Source: Rhodohalobacter mucosus (GTDB taxonomy: Bacteria > Bacteroidota > Rhodothermia > Balneolales > Balneolaceae). From it: a stretch of 64,000 bases of DNA. Below, one piece after another: positions 52,003 to 60,988 of this stretch. A program made the translations under genes and the position numbers. The notes under the pieces are model-generated. The model saw nothing but the letters and a program-made list of their open reading frames with translations. It had not been told where the DNA came from and did no database searches. Location of the stretch: NCBI RefSeq assembly GCF_003150675.1, contig NZ_QGGB01000006.1, positions 248,001-312,000 of the forward strand, written 5' to 3'. How positions within the stretch are numbered: position 1 is the first letter of the stretch; each line of letters begins with the position of its first letter.

Positions 52003-53133
52003 ATGGATACCATAGCAGAGAAAAAACAGGGAACAGCAGAAATGGAAGATTTCATGCCTATCATGGGTACGGATTATGTCGAGATATACACCAGCAATGC
52101 GAGGCAGGCTGCCTATTTCTACCAGTCTGCTTTCGGATTTCATCCCGTTGCACATTGCGGACTCGAAACCGGGACAAGGGATCGTGAGTCGTATGTAGTG
52201 CAACAGGATAAAATACGGCTGGTTTTGACGTCTCCGCTAAAAAGCGGAACGGAGATCGGAAAGCATATCGACACGCACGGAGATGGCGTCAGGGTAATTG
52301 CACTATGGGTTGATGATGCCGCTTACGCCTATAAAACAGCCATCGACAGGGGAGCAGAATCCTATATGGAACCGATGGTGGAGCGCGACGAACACGGAAA
52401 GGTTGTGCGTTCCGGAATAAAAATATATGGTGATACAGTACACATCTTCGTAGAAAGAAAGGATTACAAAGGTGTTTTTTTGCCGGGATATGAGTCGTGG
52501 GATTCCGGAATGGAAATCAAGCCGATTGGCCTGAAATACGTAGACCATATGGTGGGTAACGTGGAGCTTGGCAGAATGAATTACTGGGTGAAATTTTATG
52601 AGGATGTGCTTGGGTTCCGCCAGATGCTTTCTTTTGATGACAAGGACATCTCAACCAAGTACACTGCACTGATGAGCAAGGTGATGAGCAATGGAAACGG
52701 GCGCATCAAATTTCCTATCAATGAGCCGGCCAAAGGTGCAAAGAAATCACAGGTTGAGGAGTATCTTGACTTTTATGAGGGTCCGGGCGTTCAGCACGTT
52801 GCCGTTGCAACCGACAACATTATAGAGACCATTTCAGAGCTGCAGTCACGCGGTGTACAATTCCTTTCTATTCCGGATACATATTATGACGAATTGGAAG
52901 AGAGAGTGGGAAAAATCGATGAGCAAACCGATACACTCAGGAAACTGGGTATTCTGGTTGACCGTGATGACGAGGGATATCTGCTCCAGATATTCAGCAA
53001 ACCCATACAGCCGAGACCCACGATGTTTTTTGAAATAATTCAGCGCAAAGGCGCCACGTCATTTGGCAAGGGCAATTTCAAAGCGCTGTTCGAAGCGATA
53101 GAATGTGAGCAGGAGCTCAGGGGTACACTGTAG
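52003..53133 (+). CDS. hpd: 4-hydroxyphenylpyruvate dioxygenase
   Basis: 376 residues with two VOC halves. Fe(II) ligands sit in KYVDHMVGNV (His), GVQHVAVATDN (His) and TMFFEIIQRKG (Glu). Other matches are GDTVHIFVERKDYKGVFLPGY, NEPAKGAKKSQVEEYLDFYEGPG and DEGYLLQIFSKPIQPRPT. It makes homogentisate from 4-hydroxyphenylpyruvate, which hmgA then opens. It closes the cluster on the plus strand. Confidence 0.97.
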   Translation: MDTIAEKKQGTAEMEDFMPIMGTDYVEIYTSNARQAAYFYQSAFGFHPVAHCGLETGTRDRESYVVQQDKIRLVLTSPLKSGTEIGKHIDTHGDGVRVIALWVDDAAYAYKTAIDRGAESYMEPMVERDEHGKVVRSGIKIYGDTVHIFVERKDYKGVFLPGYESWDSGMEIKPIGLKYVDHMVGNVELGRMNYWVKFYEDVLGFRQMLSFDDKDISTKYTALMSKVMSNGNGRIKFPINEPAKGAKKSQVEEYLDFYEGPGVQHVAVATDNIIETISELQSRGVQFLSIPDTYYDELEERVGKIDEQTDTLRKLGILVDRDDEGYLLQIFSKPIQPRPTMFFEIIQRKGATSFGKGNFKALFEAIECEQELRGTL

Positions 53134-53401
53134 AGGCAGCCAGGGCTTCACAGATCTGTCTGCTTTGTTTTATATCCGTTTTCAGATTTTGTACGGTTGA
53201 ATCAAAATTTGTTACTTATCCATCCAGGGCCTGGAAATCATAGGGAGTGGGCGGACTGTGTAGACTAGTTCCGGAAGTGCTGCCCTTACATAATGAATTG
53301 CAGGTATTATTATGAGAGTTCATAGGTAAAAACGACGCTTACAATAAGTAGAGATCACAAAGGCTGTGTAAGCAGCCTGTTAAATTTCAGGGTATAAAAC
53401 G

Positions 53402-56113
53402 ATGCAAAAGGAACGCTGGGAAAAAGTAGAGTCCATTCTGGATACGGCATTGACGCTGGATGAAGAATCACGGACTGCTTATATAGAAAAAGCCTGCAGC
53501 AGTGACGACGAACTTCTGAAAGAGGTCTATGAACTGCTCGACGCCATTCAGAAATCGGAAGAGACGGATTATTTATCCACCAAACCGGGTAGGGAAAAGA
53601 TGCTGATGGACGACCTCTCCGGTATTTCCATAGGATCGGTTGAGGATCTGATAGGAAAGCAGATAGGTGCCTTTCAGATTACCGAACAGATAGGATCCGG
53701 GGGAATGGGGGCAGTGTATAAAGCTGAACGCGCAAGAGGAGATTTTTCTCAGCAGGTCGCCATAAAGATTGTACAACAGGGCCTTAAATCGCATGACACG
53801 GTAAAACGGTTTCGGATGGAGCAGCAGATACTGGCAGCCCTCCATCACCCCCATATTGCCGCGTTATTCGATGGCGGAGTCACTGCGAACGGACTCCCGT
53901 TCCTCGTTATGGAGTACGTCGACGGAATGCCTGTCGATGAATACTGCAACCGTAACGCCCTTTCTGTCAATGACAGATTAAAACTGTTTTGCGACATTTG
54001 CTCAGCTGTTGAGTACGCACATTCCAACCTGATTATTCACCGGGATCTGAAGGCGGATAATATATTTGTTGATGCAGACGGGCGCGTGAAAATTCTTGAT
54101 TTTGGAATTGCAAAGCTGCTCGACCATCAGATGAGTGATATGGAGTTATTGGAAACCCGTCCCGGTCAAAAGTTCTGGACTCCAGCATACGCAGCACCTG
54201 AGCAGGTTGAAGGTAAAAACATTACCACTTCAACGGATGTGTACGCCCTGGGTGTGCTGCTTAATAAATTGCTGACAGGCCGTTTTCCGATTGATCTCAG
54301 CGAAAAATCCATCAGTGAAATCGAAATGCTCATCCGGCAGGCTGAACCCAGGCTTCCATCTCTTCAGGTAAGGGATTCAGCTCAGAGCGAAGAGGTGGCA
54401 GTTACCATGAATATGTCGCCTGTGCAGCTTGCACATAAGCTGACTGGCGACCTGGATGCCATTATCCAAAAAGCACTTCGCAAGGAACAGGAAAGCCGTT
54501 ATCGCTCTGTTGAGCAGCTCTCAGACGATGTTAGCCGGTACCTGAAAGGATTTCCGGTTCATGCACGTCCGGAAAATGCAGCGTATAAAGCCGGAAAATT
54601 TATACGCCGGAACAAAGCGCTGGTATTCGGGTCAGCGGCTGTTTTCCTGAGTATTGTAACCGCGACTATACTCAGTGTATCGTTCGCCATTGAAACGAAA
54701 CAGGCGGAAGAACGGGCACTGGCCCAGGCTGCAGAGGCACAGCGTCAAACGCAGGTTGCCAACTCTGTAAATCTGTTCCTGCAGCAGATTATCGGACAAG
54801 CCGATCCCATTACCAACCCGGAGGGCAAGGATCTTACCCTTATGGAAGCTGTGGAGCTTGCCAACGGACTGGTAGAGGAATCGTTTTCAGGCCAGCCAGA
54901 AACCGAAGCGGCTGTTCGCTATACCCTTGGAACGGTAGATATGAATCTTGGCCGTCTTGAGAGATCGATCGACCAGCTGAAACAGGCCCTCACGCTTTCA
55001 CTGGAGGCATTTGGTGAAGAGCATAAACAAACATACGGAGCGCGGTCCCAGCTGGGGCTTGCCTATATCCGAAACGGAAATCTGGAGGAGGCCGAAAATG
55101 TTTTGACGGCAGGGCTGGAGGCGGCTCAAAATGCACCTGAGGAAGACTGGAGGGAATCATCCATGGTGCTTAATCAGCTTGGCCTTGTATACCTTTACAG
55201 GGGGGACGGTGAGTCTGCCGAACCCTACCTTAGAGCTTCTTATAGCCAGAAAACAGGGATCGATTCTGTTGAGACAAACCACGACCTCACCACGCTGCAT
55301 AATATCAGCGGAGCTTTGATGATGCAGGGCAAGCTTGAAGAGGCAACAGAACTGGCACAGGACGTAATGGAGCGCCGAATTGCCTATCATAACGGATTTC
55401 ACCCTGAGGTTGCTCAAAGCCTGAATACGGTTGCCTATATGTTGATGCAGCAGGGGCGAAATGAGGAAGCTCTGCCTATTCGTCTGCAGGATCTTGAAAT
55501 GCGACAGGAACTGTATGACGGGGATCACCCGGATGTGGCACGCGGCATGCACAATCTGGCCAATCTCTATCACAATCTTGGAAGGCCGGAAGAAGCTCTT
55601 CCCATTCAGGAAGAAGCCGTGGCCATGTGGAAACGGACACTGCCCGAAACGCATGCAGATGTTCAGCGTGGCACAATCGTTCTTGCACGGATTCATACAG
55701 CACTCAATAATCATGAAAATGCGATAGAACTGAGGCAGGAACAGCTGGATCTTCAGCAAGAAGCTTCAGGTAATAATGTACTTGAGCGCTATCCCCATCT
55801 GATCGAAATGATTGAAAACTACTTGCAGCTGGAGGACTACGACGGTGCGGAGGAGGTAGTGAGGGAAGCCATTGCACTCTATGACAACGAAGAGGGCAGA
55901 GCGCAGTGGCAGTATCACTCCGGGAATAACCTGTTGGGCGAAATTCTGTATAAAAAAGGATTAACGGTTCAGTCTGAGCAGCTTCTCGCAGAAAGTTCTT
56001 CAGCGATCATGGAGATGAAGGATGAACTGAATCCCGCACTTGTTCAGTCGGTATTGCGGAGAACAAACCGCATATTCGGGGAGCTGGGCAGGGATCCGTT
56101 GGTTCTCGAGTGA
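53402..56113 (+). CDS. Membrane-anchored Ser/Thr protein kinase with TPR repeats (second copy)
   Basis: 903 residues. The N-terminal helical segment parallels the kinase at 1103. The kinase domain has GSGGMG at 98-103, K122 in AIKIV, HRDLKADN at 203-210, DFG at 223-225 and APEQ near 265, all consistent with activity. A membrane helix lies at 407-430. After it come at least ten TPR units (for example LGLVYLYRGDGESAEPYL, MHNLANLYHNLGRPEEALPI). Unlike the first copy, no sigma factor gene adjoins it. It is monocistronic, with a 268-bp upstream gap and a convergent uracil-DNA glycosylase downstream. Substrate and ligand are unknown. Confidence 0.93.
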   Translation: MQKERWEKVESILDTALTLDEESRTAYIEKACSSDDELLKEVYELLDAIQKSEETDYLSTKPGREKMLMDDLSGISIGSVEDLIGKQIGAFQITEQIGSGGMGAVYKAERARGDFSQQVAIKIVQQGLKSHDTVKRFRMEQQILAALHHPHIAALFDGGVTANGLPFLVMEYVDGMPVDEYCNRNALSVNDRLKLFCDICSAVEYAHSNLIIHRDLKADNIFVDADGRVKILDFGIAKLLDHQMSDMELLETRPGQKFWTPAYAAPEQVEGKNITTSTDVYALGVLLNKLLTGRFPIDLSEKSISEIEMLIRQAEPRLPSLQVRDSAQSEEVAVTMNMSPVQLAHKLTGDLDAIIQKALRKEQESRYRSVEQLSDDVSRYLKGFPVHARPENAAYKAGKFIRRNKALVFGSAAVFLSIVTATILSVSFAIETKQAEERALAQAAEAQRQTQVANSVNLFLQQIIGQADPITNPEGKDLTLMEAVELANGLVEESFSGQPETEAAVRYTLGTVDMNLGRLERSIDQLKQALTLSLEAFGEEHKQTYGARSQLGLAYIRNGNLEEAENVLTAGLEAAQNAPEEDWRESSMVLNQLGLVYLYRGDGESAEPYLRASYSQKTGIDSVETNHDLTTLHNISGALMMQGKLEEATELAQDVMERRIAYHNGFHPEVAQSLNTVAYMLMQQGRNEEALPIRLQDLEMRQELYDGDHPDVARGMHNLANLYHNLGRPEEALPIQEEAVAMWKRTLPETHADVQRGTIVLARIHTALNNHENAIELRQEQLDLQQEASGNNVLERYPHLIEMIENYLQLEDYDGAEEVVREAIALYDNEEGRAQWQYHSGNNLLGEILYKKGLTVQSEQLLAESSSAIMEMKDELNPALVQSVLRRTNRIFGELGRDPLVLE

Positions 56114-56167
56114 TGCCGCAAGAACCAGTTAATCTGTACTGTTCAACTGCCTGTCCTACGGAGCTCA

Positions 56168-56986
56168 TCAGGGTGTGCCGGCCAGCTCGTCATACCGTTT
56201 TCTTACCTGCTGAACATCTTCCCACACAGGGCGTTTCCATTGCGGGTTACGGAGCAGGGCGGCCGGGTGGTAGGTTACCGCGAGCTCTGCACCGCGAAAC
56301 GGATAAAACTGCCCGCGAAGATTTTTGAGCGACTCCTCGCGCCCGAGAAGTGTGGTGCCAGATACCCTGCCAAGACAGAGGATCAGCCTGGGCTGAATAA
56401 GATCAATCTGACGCAGCAGATAGGGCAGACTGCGTTCTCTTTCCGCAGTGGACGGATTTCTGTTGCCGGGCGGCCGGTGCTTGAGAATATTGGCAATGTA
56501 AACATCCTCACGGCTGAACCGGATGGCCTTTAGTATCTTGTTCAGAAGCTGCCCCGCTGCCCCGACAAAAGGTTCACCCTGAATATCTTCCTGCTCTCCG
56601 GGAGCTTCCCCGATAATCATAAGGTCCGCCGACGGATTTCCGACTCCGAATACCAGGTTGGTGTTATCCAGATCTGTTCGAAGCTCATCGGCGGTTTCGC
56701 AAAATGAGTACAGATCTTCAAGTGTTGAACATTTGGCCAGGCGTTCTTCGATCGAAAGTGAGACAGGCTCTTCACGTTCTGAATGATCCTGTTCCTTGTC
56801 GGTTTCTGAAACCGAATCTGACACTGCATCGGATTCAGATTGAGTATGTGCCGCATCCTTCTGAGTACCGGCACCGTCTGAATCATCCGGTACTGAATCA
56901 GGTATGGAAAATGCACCGAATACCTCGTTTTCAAACTCGAGATACTGTAATAGCTCTTTTTCGGTAACTGAATCGGGTTTTTCCAT
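56168..56986 (-). CDS. Family 4-like uracil-DNA glycosylase lacking the usual Fe-S cysteines
   Basis: 272 residues. Residues 1-80 are acidic and low in complexity. The UDG fold follows with GEAPGEQED (motif A, 116-124), EPFVGAAGQLLNKIL, IANILKHRPPGNRNP and motif B HPAALLR (240-246). In family 4 the cluster needs an N-terminal CxxC, a cysteine in KCRPP and one in the next helix (ACxPYL). Here those read FCETADEL (no CxxC; C86 and C96 are ten apart), H160 in KHRPP and S176 in RSLPYL. Function as a uracil glycosylase is likely; the cluster is probably absent. It converges with the kinase gene. Confidence 0.88.
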   Translation of the reverse strand: MEKPDSVTEKELLQYLEFENEVFGAFSIPDSVPDDSDGAGTQKDAAHTQSESDAVSDSVSETDKEQDHSEREEPVSLSIEERLAKCSTLEDLYSFCETADELRTDLDNTNLVFGVGNPSADLMIIGEAPGEQEDIQGEPFVGAAGQLLNKILKAIRFSREDVYIANILKHRPPGNRNPSTAERERSLPYLLRQIDLIQPRLILCLGRVSGTTLLGREESLKNLRGQFYPFRGAELAVTYHPAALLRNPQWKRPVWEDVQQVRKRYDELAGTP

Positions 56987-57009
56987 AATACAAATGCAGG
57001 TTACAAATG

Positions 57010-57642
57010 CTACAGGTTGGAGGCAAGCTGCAATTCCGGGTTATTCCCTGCTCCGACGGTTGAAAATCCCATCTTTTTGAGGTAGCGGTTATGTTCTTTA
57101 TCGCCTCTGCTGGCCCGGATAACACGGATACCCTGGTCAATAAAAAATTCTTTCCGGTCTTTGTACAGATATTCACCGGCTTTAAAGTCACGGTGACTTG
57201 GAATCACAAAATCCAGGTCCACATTCAGGATTTCACCTTGCTGATTGCCGCAAACCACTCCAACCGGCATCATTTTGTTAAAAATCATGAGGTTAAAAGA
57301 ATACCCTTCGTCCGGGTTGTAAGCCGGCTGGTGAGTCATAATTTCGTCCAGATGATATTGCAAAAAATGACTCAAAACCGAATTATCGGGTTTAACCTGT
57401 ATCAGGTCAAACTCGGTTTTCTTCTGATATATATTAACCAGATGGTAAATATTCACGATCACGATAAACGCGTTCATGGCGGCAACGGGCATCGAATTAA
57501 TCAGCAAGCCATAAACGGTGAAAGTGATGGCGCCCACCATATTCACTATCCGCAGCTTAACAATACCGCTCATCATCAGTGATATTGCAACCAATAGTGA
57601 TGCTGCGTAACCGATCAGTTCGTATATAAGGTCCGTTTCCAT
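57010..57642 (-). CDS. YgjV-like membrane protein fused to a GNAT-like tail
   Basis: 210 residues. Three membrane helices at about 5-24, 31-50 and 54-72 resemble the YgjV inner-membrane family (LIYELIGYAASLLVAISLMMSGI, VGAITFTVYGLLI). The C-terminal 130 residues are soluble: NLMIFNKMMPVGVVCGNQQGEILNVDLDFVIPSHRDFKAGEYLY and IRVIRASRGDKEHNRYLKKMGFS look like an acetyltransferase-type (GNAT) core with its typical final motif. The combination is described for YgjV-like proteins of this phylum by resemblance only. Function is unknown. It lies 23 bp upstream of the glycosylase gene on the same strand. Confidence 0.72.
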   Translation of the reverse strand: METDLIYELIGYAASLLVAISLMMSGIVKLRIVNMVGAITFTVYGLLINSMPVAAMNAFIVIVNIYHLVNIYQKKTEFDLIQVKPDNSVLSHFLQYHLDEIMTHQPAYNPDEGYSFNLMIFNKMMPVGVVCGNQQGEILNVDLDFVIPSHRDFKAGEYLYKDRKEFFIDQGIRVIRASRGDKEHNRYLKKMGFSTVGAGNNPELQLASNL

Positions 57643-57919
57643 GGTCAGAGGTGAATACCCGGCAGGGGTTAGTCCGTTTCAATTACTGATTCAACAAAAT
57701 AGGTAAAATCATTCGCTTTTTTATAGAGTGTAAAAGAGGTTTGAGAGATGAATAGGATTGCACGACAAAAACCGGAATCGGGATATGTAATAGAGATCAA
57801 ATAGCTGCGAGTGAAAAAAATTCACAGGACAAATCTGAATTGCAGTAAATATTCGATCCGGAAGTTTCTACGCTCAATCTGTATTGAAAGGCTTGAAAAG
57901 CAGCGGTCACCGTATGAAA

Positions 57920-58567
57920 TCATCCTTTTTTTTGAAAAATAGCCACCCGATCGCCCACCAGTTTGAGGGAAGCGTTCCGGTTGTCAGCCATCCACCGAAA
58001 TGTTTTCTCACTGTAAAACGCTACATGCGTATCATCCCTGCGATAGTGCCAGTTTTTGAACCGGTCATGGGATGGAACAAATTTGGTCATCACTCCCAGA
58101 AAGCCATGCGGTTTCAGACATTCCCACAGCCTGTCAAATTCGCTGCCCGGATCAAACAGATGTTCAGCTGTTTCGGTTGTGGTAATGAAGTCGTACTGCT
58201 TATCGAATACCGAATTGTCGGGTGCGTAAAACGGATCATAAATATTCATTGTATGACCGGCTTCTTCAAACATAAGGCTCAGTGTAGGTCCAGGACCTGA
58301 ACCGAAATCAAGTCCGTGACTTCCGGGCTTCAGCAATTTCTGAAGAGGTTTGAACAGCTGACTTAAAAATTCCCGGTAATCCGGATCATCCGGATCATTT
58401 TCATGCTGATCGTAACGGCTTTTTTCCTCATCCGGAGTGAGACGCTGCCCGGGGCGAACAAAAATGAGATCGCAGTTTGAGCAGATGAGGTATTCGTACC
58501 CATCCGCCTCAAGAAAAGGTTCTGTTTTTGAAGAGTTACACAGTATGCAGGAAATGGCGGTCCTCAT
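57920..58567 (-). CDS. Class I SAM-dependent methyltransferase with N-terminal zinc ribbon
   Basis: 215 residues. The first 35 residues hold two CxxC pairs (CILC and CSNC), a zinc ribbon. The methyltransferase domain has HGLDFGSGPGPTLSLM (SAM motif I), NIYDPFYAP (II), YDFITTTETAEHL (post-I/IV) and LKPHGFLGVMT. It belongs to the Methyltransf_11/23-type group that often follows such a ribbon. The substrate is unknown, and no metabolic partner is adjacent. A 277-bp gap separates it from the YgjV-like gene, in which I see nothing notable. Confidence 0.87.
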   Translation of the reverse strand: MRTAISCILCNSSKTEPFLEADGYEYLICSNCDLIFVRPGQRLTPDEEKSRYDQHENDPDDPDYREFLSQLFKPLQKLLKPGSHGLDFGSGPGPTLSLMFEEAGHTMNIYDPFYAPDNSVFDKQYDFITTTETAEHLFDPGSEFDRLWECLKPHGFLGVMTKFVPSHDRFKNWHYRRDDTHVAFYSEKTFRWMADNRNASLKLVGDRVAIFQKKG

Positions 58568-58679
58568 GCTTTAGCTTTTTTCACAATAATAAAAAACTAT
58601 GATTGGAAGGTATAAATGCTTTTATGTGGACATGGTAGAGTGAATTTGGTATCCTCTTGTTCAGCACTCAAAGAGTGAG

Positions 58680-58719
58680 TAACCATGCAGTAAAAGACCA
58701 AAATAAAAGCTCATGGTTA
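58680..58719. repeat. Inverted repeat TAACCATG/CATGGTTA upstream of the Gfo/Idh gene
   Basis: An exact 8-bp pair spaced by 24 bp, 37 nt before the start codon. It could be a regulatory site or a chance hairpin; no regulator gene is adjacent. Confidence 0.35.
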
Positions 58720-58755
58720 TGAATATGAAAAGCAAAAAAAGCAGACAGTAAAGAC

Positions 58756-59838
58756 ATGGCCGACAAAAAATACCGGGTGTTAGTGGTAGGATGCGGAAAT
58801 ATGGGAACTTCCCATGCCAGGGCTTACCGGCGGCTGGATGAATTTGATGTAGCGGGTGTGGTAAGCCGGGGTCCGGAGAGCCGGGGTCGCCTTTCACAAG
58901 AGCTTGGCGGTGTAGCAGAGTTTGGAGATTTTGAAGAGGCACTTTCTGCAGTAAATCCAGATGCGGTGTGCATCAGTACGTACCCGGGTACTCATGCAGA
59001 GTACGCCATTAAATCGTTGGAAGCCGGTGCCCATGTATTTGTCGAAAAACCGATCGCTGAGACTGTAGGGGATGCTGAAGCTGTGGTTGAAGCAGCCCGG
59101 CAAACCGGTAAAAAAGTGGTTGTGGGCTACATACTTCGTCATCATCCCGGCTGGCGGCAATTTATTGACCGCGCCCGAAAGCTTGGCAAGCCGCTGGTGA
59201 TGCGAATGAATCTTAACCAACAGAGCTCGGGCAGCGAGTGGGAAGTGCACAAAAATATCATGGAGGCAATGTCGCCCATCGTCGACTGCGGAGTGCATTA
59301 TGTGGATGTCATGTGTCAGATGACCGGAGCAAAACCTGTATCCGTTCACGCGATCGGTGCCCGCCTCTCAGAGGAAATTGACCCGGGTATGTATAATTAC
59401 GGTCAGCTCCAGGTACGGTTCGATGACGGATCGGTAGGCTGGTACGAGTCAGGCTGGGGACCGATGATCAGTGAACAGGCATATTTTATTAAAGACGTTA
59501 TGGGTCCTGAGGGGAGCGTCAGTATACGGAAAAATACGTTTGACCTGCCCCGCGGGAGTTCTGCTGATATCGGTAGTCATACTGGCGTACCCGCACTTCA
59601 GCTTCATTCATCAAAACGGGATAAAAAGGGACGTCTGGTCAGTCCCGAACAAATTCTTGATACACCTGAGGAGCCGGATCACGATGAACTGTGCTATCTT
59701 GAGCAAAAATATTTTCTGAAATCAATCATGGAAGACCTGGATCTGACCGGCCATCTGAATGAAGTGGTTCATACCCTTAAAATCGTACTTGCCAGTGATG
59801 AATCCGTGAAAACGGGTAGGGCAGTTGAACTGTCCTGA
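58756..59838 (+). CDS. Gfo/Idh/MocA-family NAD(P)-dependent oxidoreductase
   Basis: 360 residues. The Rossmann motif VLVVGCGNMGTSHARAYRRL (GxGxxG at 11-16) and EKPIAETVGDAEAVV with the catalytic EKP lysine are intact. IVDCGVHYVDVMCQMTGAKPVSVHAIG carries the usual acid-His pair (D..H) of the substrate site. It likely oxidises a sugar or inositol derivative, but the substrate cannot be told. It is monocistronic. The fragmentary relative at 14042 lacks these motifs. Confidence 0.93.
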   Translation: MADKKYRVLVVGCGNMGTSHARAYRRLDEFDVAGVVSRGPESRGRLSQELGGVAEFGDFEEALSAVNPDAVCISTYPGTHAEYAIKSLEAGAHVFVEKPIAETVGDAEAVVEAARQTGKKVVVGYILRHHPGWRQFIDRARKLGKPLVMRMNLNQQSSGSEWEVHKNIMEAMSPIVDCGVHYVDVMCQMTGAKPVSVHAIGARLSEEIDPGMYNYGQLQVRFDDGSVGWYESGWGPMISEQAYFIKDVMGPEGSVSIRKNTFDLPRGSSADIGSHTGVPALQLHSSKRDKKGRLVSPEQILDTPEEPDHDELCYLEQKYFLKSIMEDLDLTGHLNEVVHTLKIVLASDESVKTGRAVELS

Positions 59839-59891
59839 TTTAAATATTACAATACTCCACGGGCAGCAGGCCCTGATCAATCACTTGCCGA

Positions 59892-60275
59892 TCATAAATA
59901 ATCAACCTCTTTCCATGCATGCTTGAGAAGATCATCCATGGTCACGAAATCAAGTGCCTGTTCGTTGGTGGCCTCCAGAACAACCTGCGGTGCTTTGCCT
60001 GCATCAAAGGCCTCTTTCCATCGCATCACGCAGAGGCACCAGCGATCACCGGGGGAGAGCCCGGGGAAATTGTACTGGGGCAGAGGCGTGGAAAGATCAT
60101 TGCCCATCAGTTTTGAGAATTCTAAAAATTCTTCGGTCATGACAGCGCAAACCATATGATTCCCACGATCCTCGGGACCTGAGTCGCAGCAGCCGTTTCG
60201 GTAGAACCCGGTTAGTGGGTTCTCGCTGCATACAATAATCTCTTCTCCAAATACATTTTTAGCCTGCTTATTCAT
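59892..60275 (-). CDS. DUF2237-family protein
   Basis: 127 residues from ATG 60275 (MNKQAKNVFGEEIIVCSENPLTGFYRNG). The family core is plain: ENPLTGFYRNGCCDSGPEDRGNHMVCAVMTEEFLEFS, then DLSTPLPQYNFPGLSPGDRWCLCVMRWKEA and VVLEATNEQALDFV. The function of DUF2237 is not established. Cysteines at 16, 29, 30, 43 and nearby are conserved-looking. It overlaps the end of hisI by 8 bp and follows it in the same operon. Confidence 0.93.
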   Translation of the reverse strand: MNKQAKNVFGEEIIVCSENPLTGFYRNGCCDSGPEDRGNHMVCAVMTEEFLEFSKLMGNDLSTPLPQYNFPGLSPGDRWCLCVMRWKEAFDAGKAPQVVLEATNEQALDFVTMDDLLKHAWKEVDYL

Positions 60276-60672
60276 CTTTAAACTCCAGTTGGTTTCCTTC
60301 CCGGTTAAGTTTTCTGTAAAAACAGGATGTCCGATGAACGCCGTTCTTATTTTTTGTGTGGCAGACACCTTCACCTTCAAGGGTTACCCTGTAAACAAGC
60401 GCGTCCTGATCGCAATCAACCAACACGTCATCAAGCCGGATTGTGTTGCCCGATGTGAGTCCCTTGATCCATAGCTCGTTCCGGCTTGTACTCCAGAAAG
60501 CAGGCTCGCCTGTTTCCAGGGTATGATCAAATGCTTCCCTGTTCACGGAAGCAATCATAAGAATTTCGCCGGTCGACGAGTCCTGAACGGCTACTGGAAG
60601 CAGCCCGTCCCGCTTTTCGAATTGCAGGTTAATGTCGGTCCCTTCTTCAACCAAAGATCTGTTTTTGACCAT
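60268..60672 (-). CDS. hisI: Phosphoribosyl-AMP cyclohydrolase
   Basis: 134 residues from ATG 60672 (MVKNRSLVEEGTDINLQF). The HisI sequence is clear: LLPVAVQDSSTGEILMIASVNREAFDHTLETGEPAFWSTSRNELWIKG, the metal/active-site DCDQDALVYRV, and the final cysteines in GEGVCHT and RTSCFYR. It opens the purine ring of phosphoribosyl-AMP in histidine synthesis. It is monofunctional with no HisE domain, and no other his gene is here; the partner gene is DUF2237. Confidence 0.95.
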   Translation of the reverse strand: MVKNRSLVEEGTDINLQFEKRDGLLPVAVQDSSTGEILMIASVNREAFDHTLETGEPAFWSTSRNELWIKGLTSGNTIRLDDVLVDCDQDALVYRVTLEGEGVCHTKNKNGVHRTSCFYRKLNREGNQLEFKDE

Positions 60673-60988
60673 CTTTTTCTGTTTTAAATCATGTGATACC
60701 AATGACGCCTGCACCGGTGAACGCTCTTCCCGAATCAAATGTGGTGTAACAACGAGTTGTGGACGGGTATAAATTGTTGAATATAAGCTGAATATTATCC
60801 TGAATCTATCGAGAGTCAGAACGTTGTCTGTTCAGCAGGAGTTCAAAAAAATCATATTTTCTTCATTGCCATGATGAAGCCTTTGGGTCACCGGTACATG
60901 CGGTGAATAAAACAGTTATAAATTCTCTTTCGTCCCTTCACTCCACCTTTCTCAATATTGTTAATGTAAGAAAGTAATCAGATCAATT
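60673..60988. other. 316-bp gap upstream of hisI
   Basis: Intergenic between two minus-strand genes. It should hold the hisI promoter. I see no hairpin with T-run, heptad array or riboswitch-like fold. Confidence 0.5.

Noticed and set aside
53134-53401. Regulatory RNA in the gap before the second kinase gene
   Set aside because: I see no paired stems or known riboswitch blocks; only a plain intergenic sequence.
58680-58719. Operator for the Gfo/Idh gene
   Set aside because: The 8-bp repeat is real, but the wide 24-bp spacing and lack of a neighbouring regulator make a specific claim unsupported.
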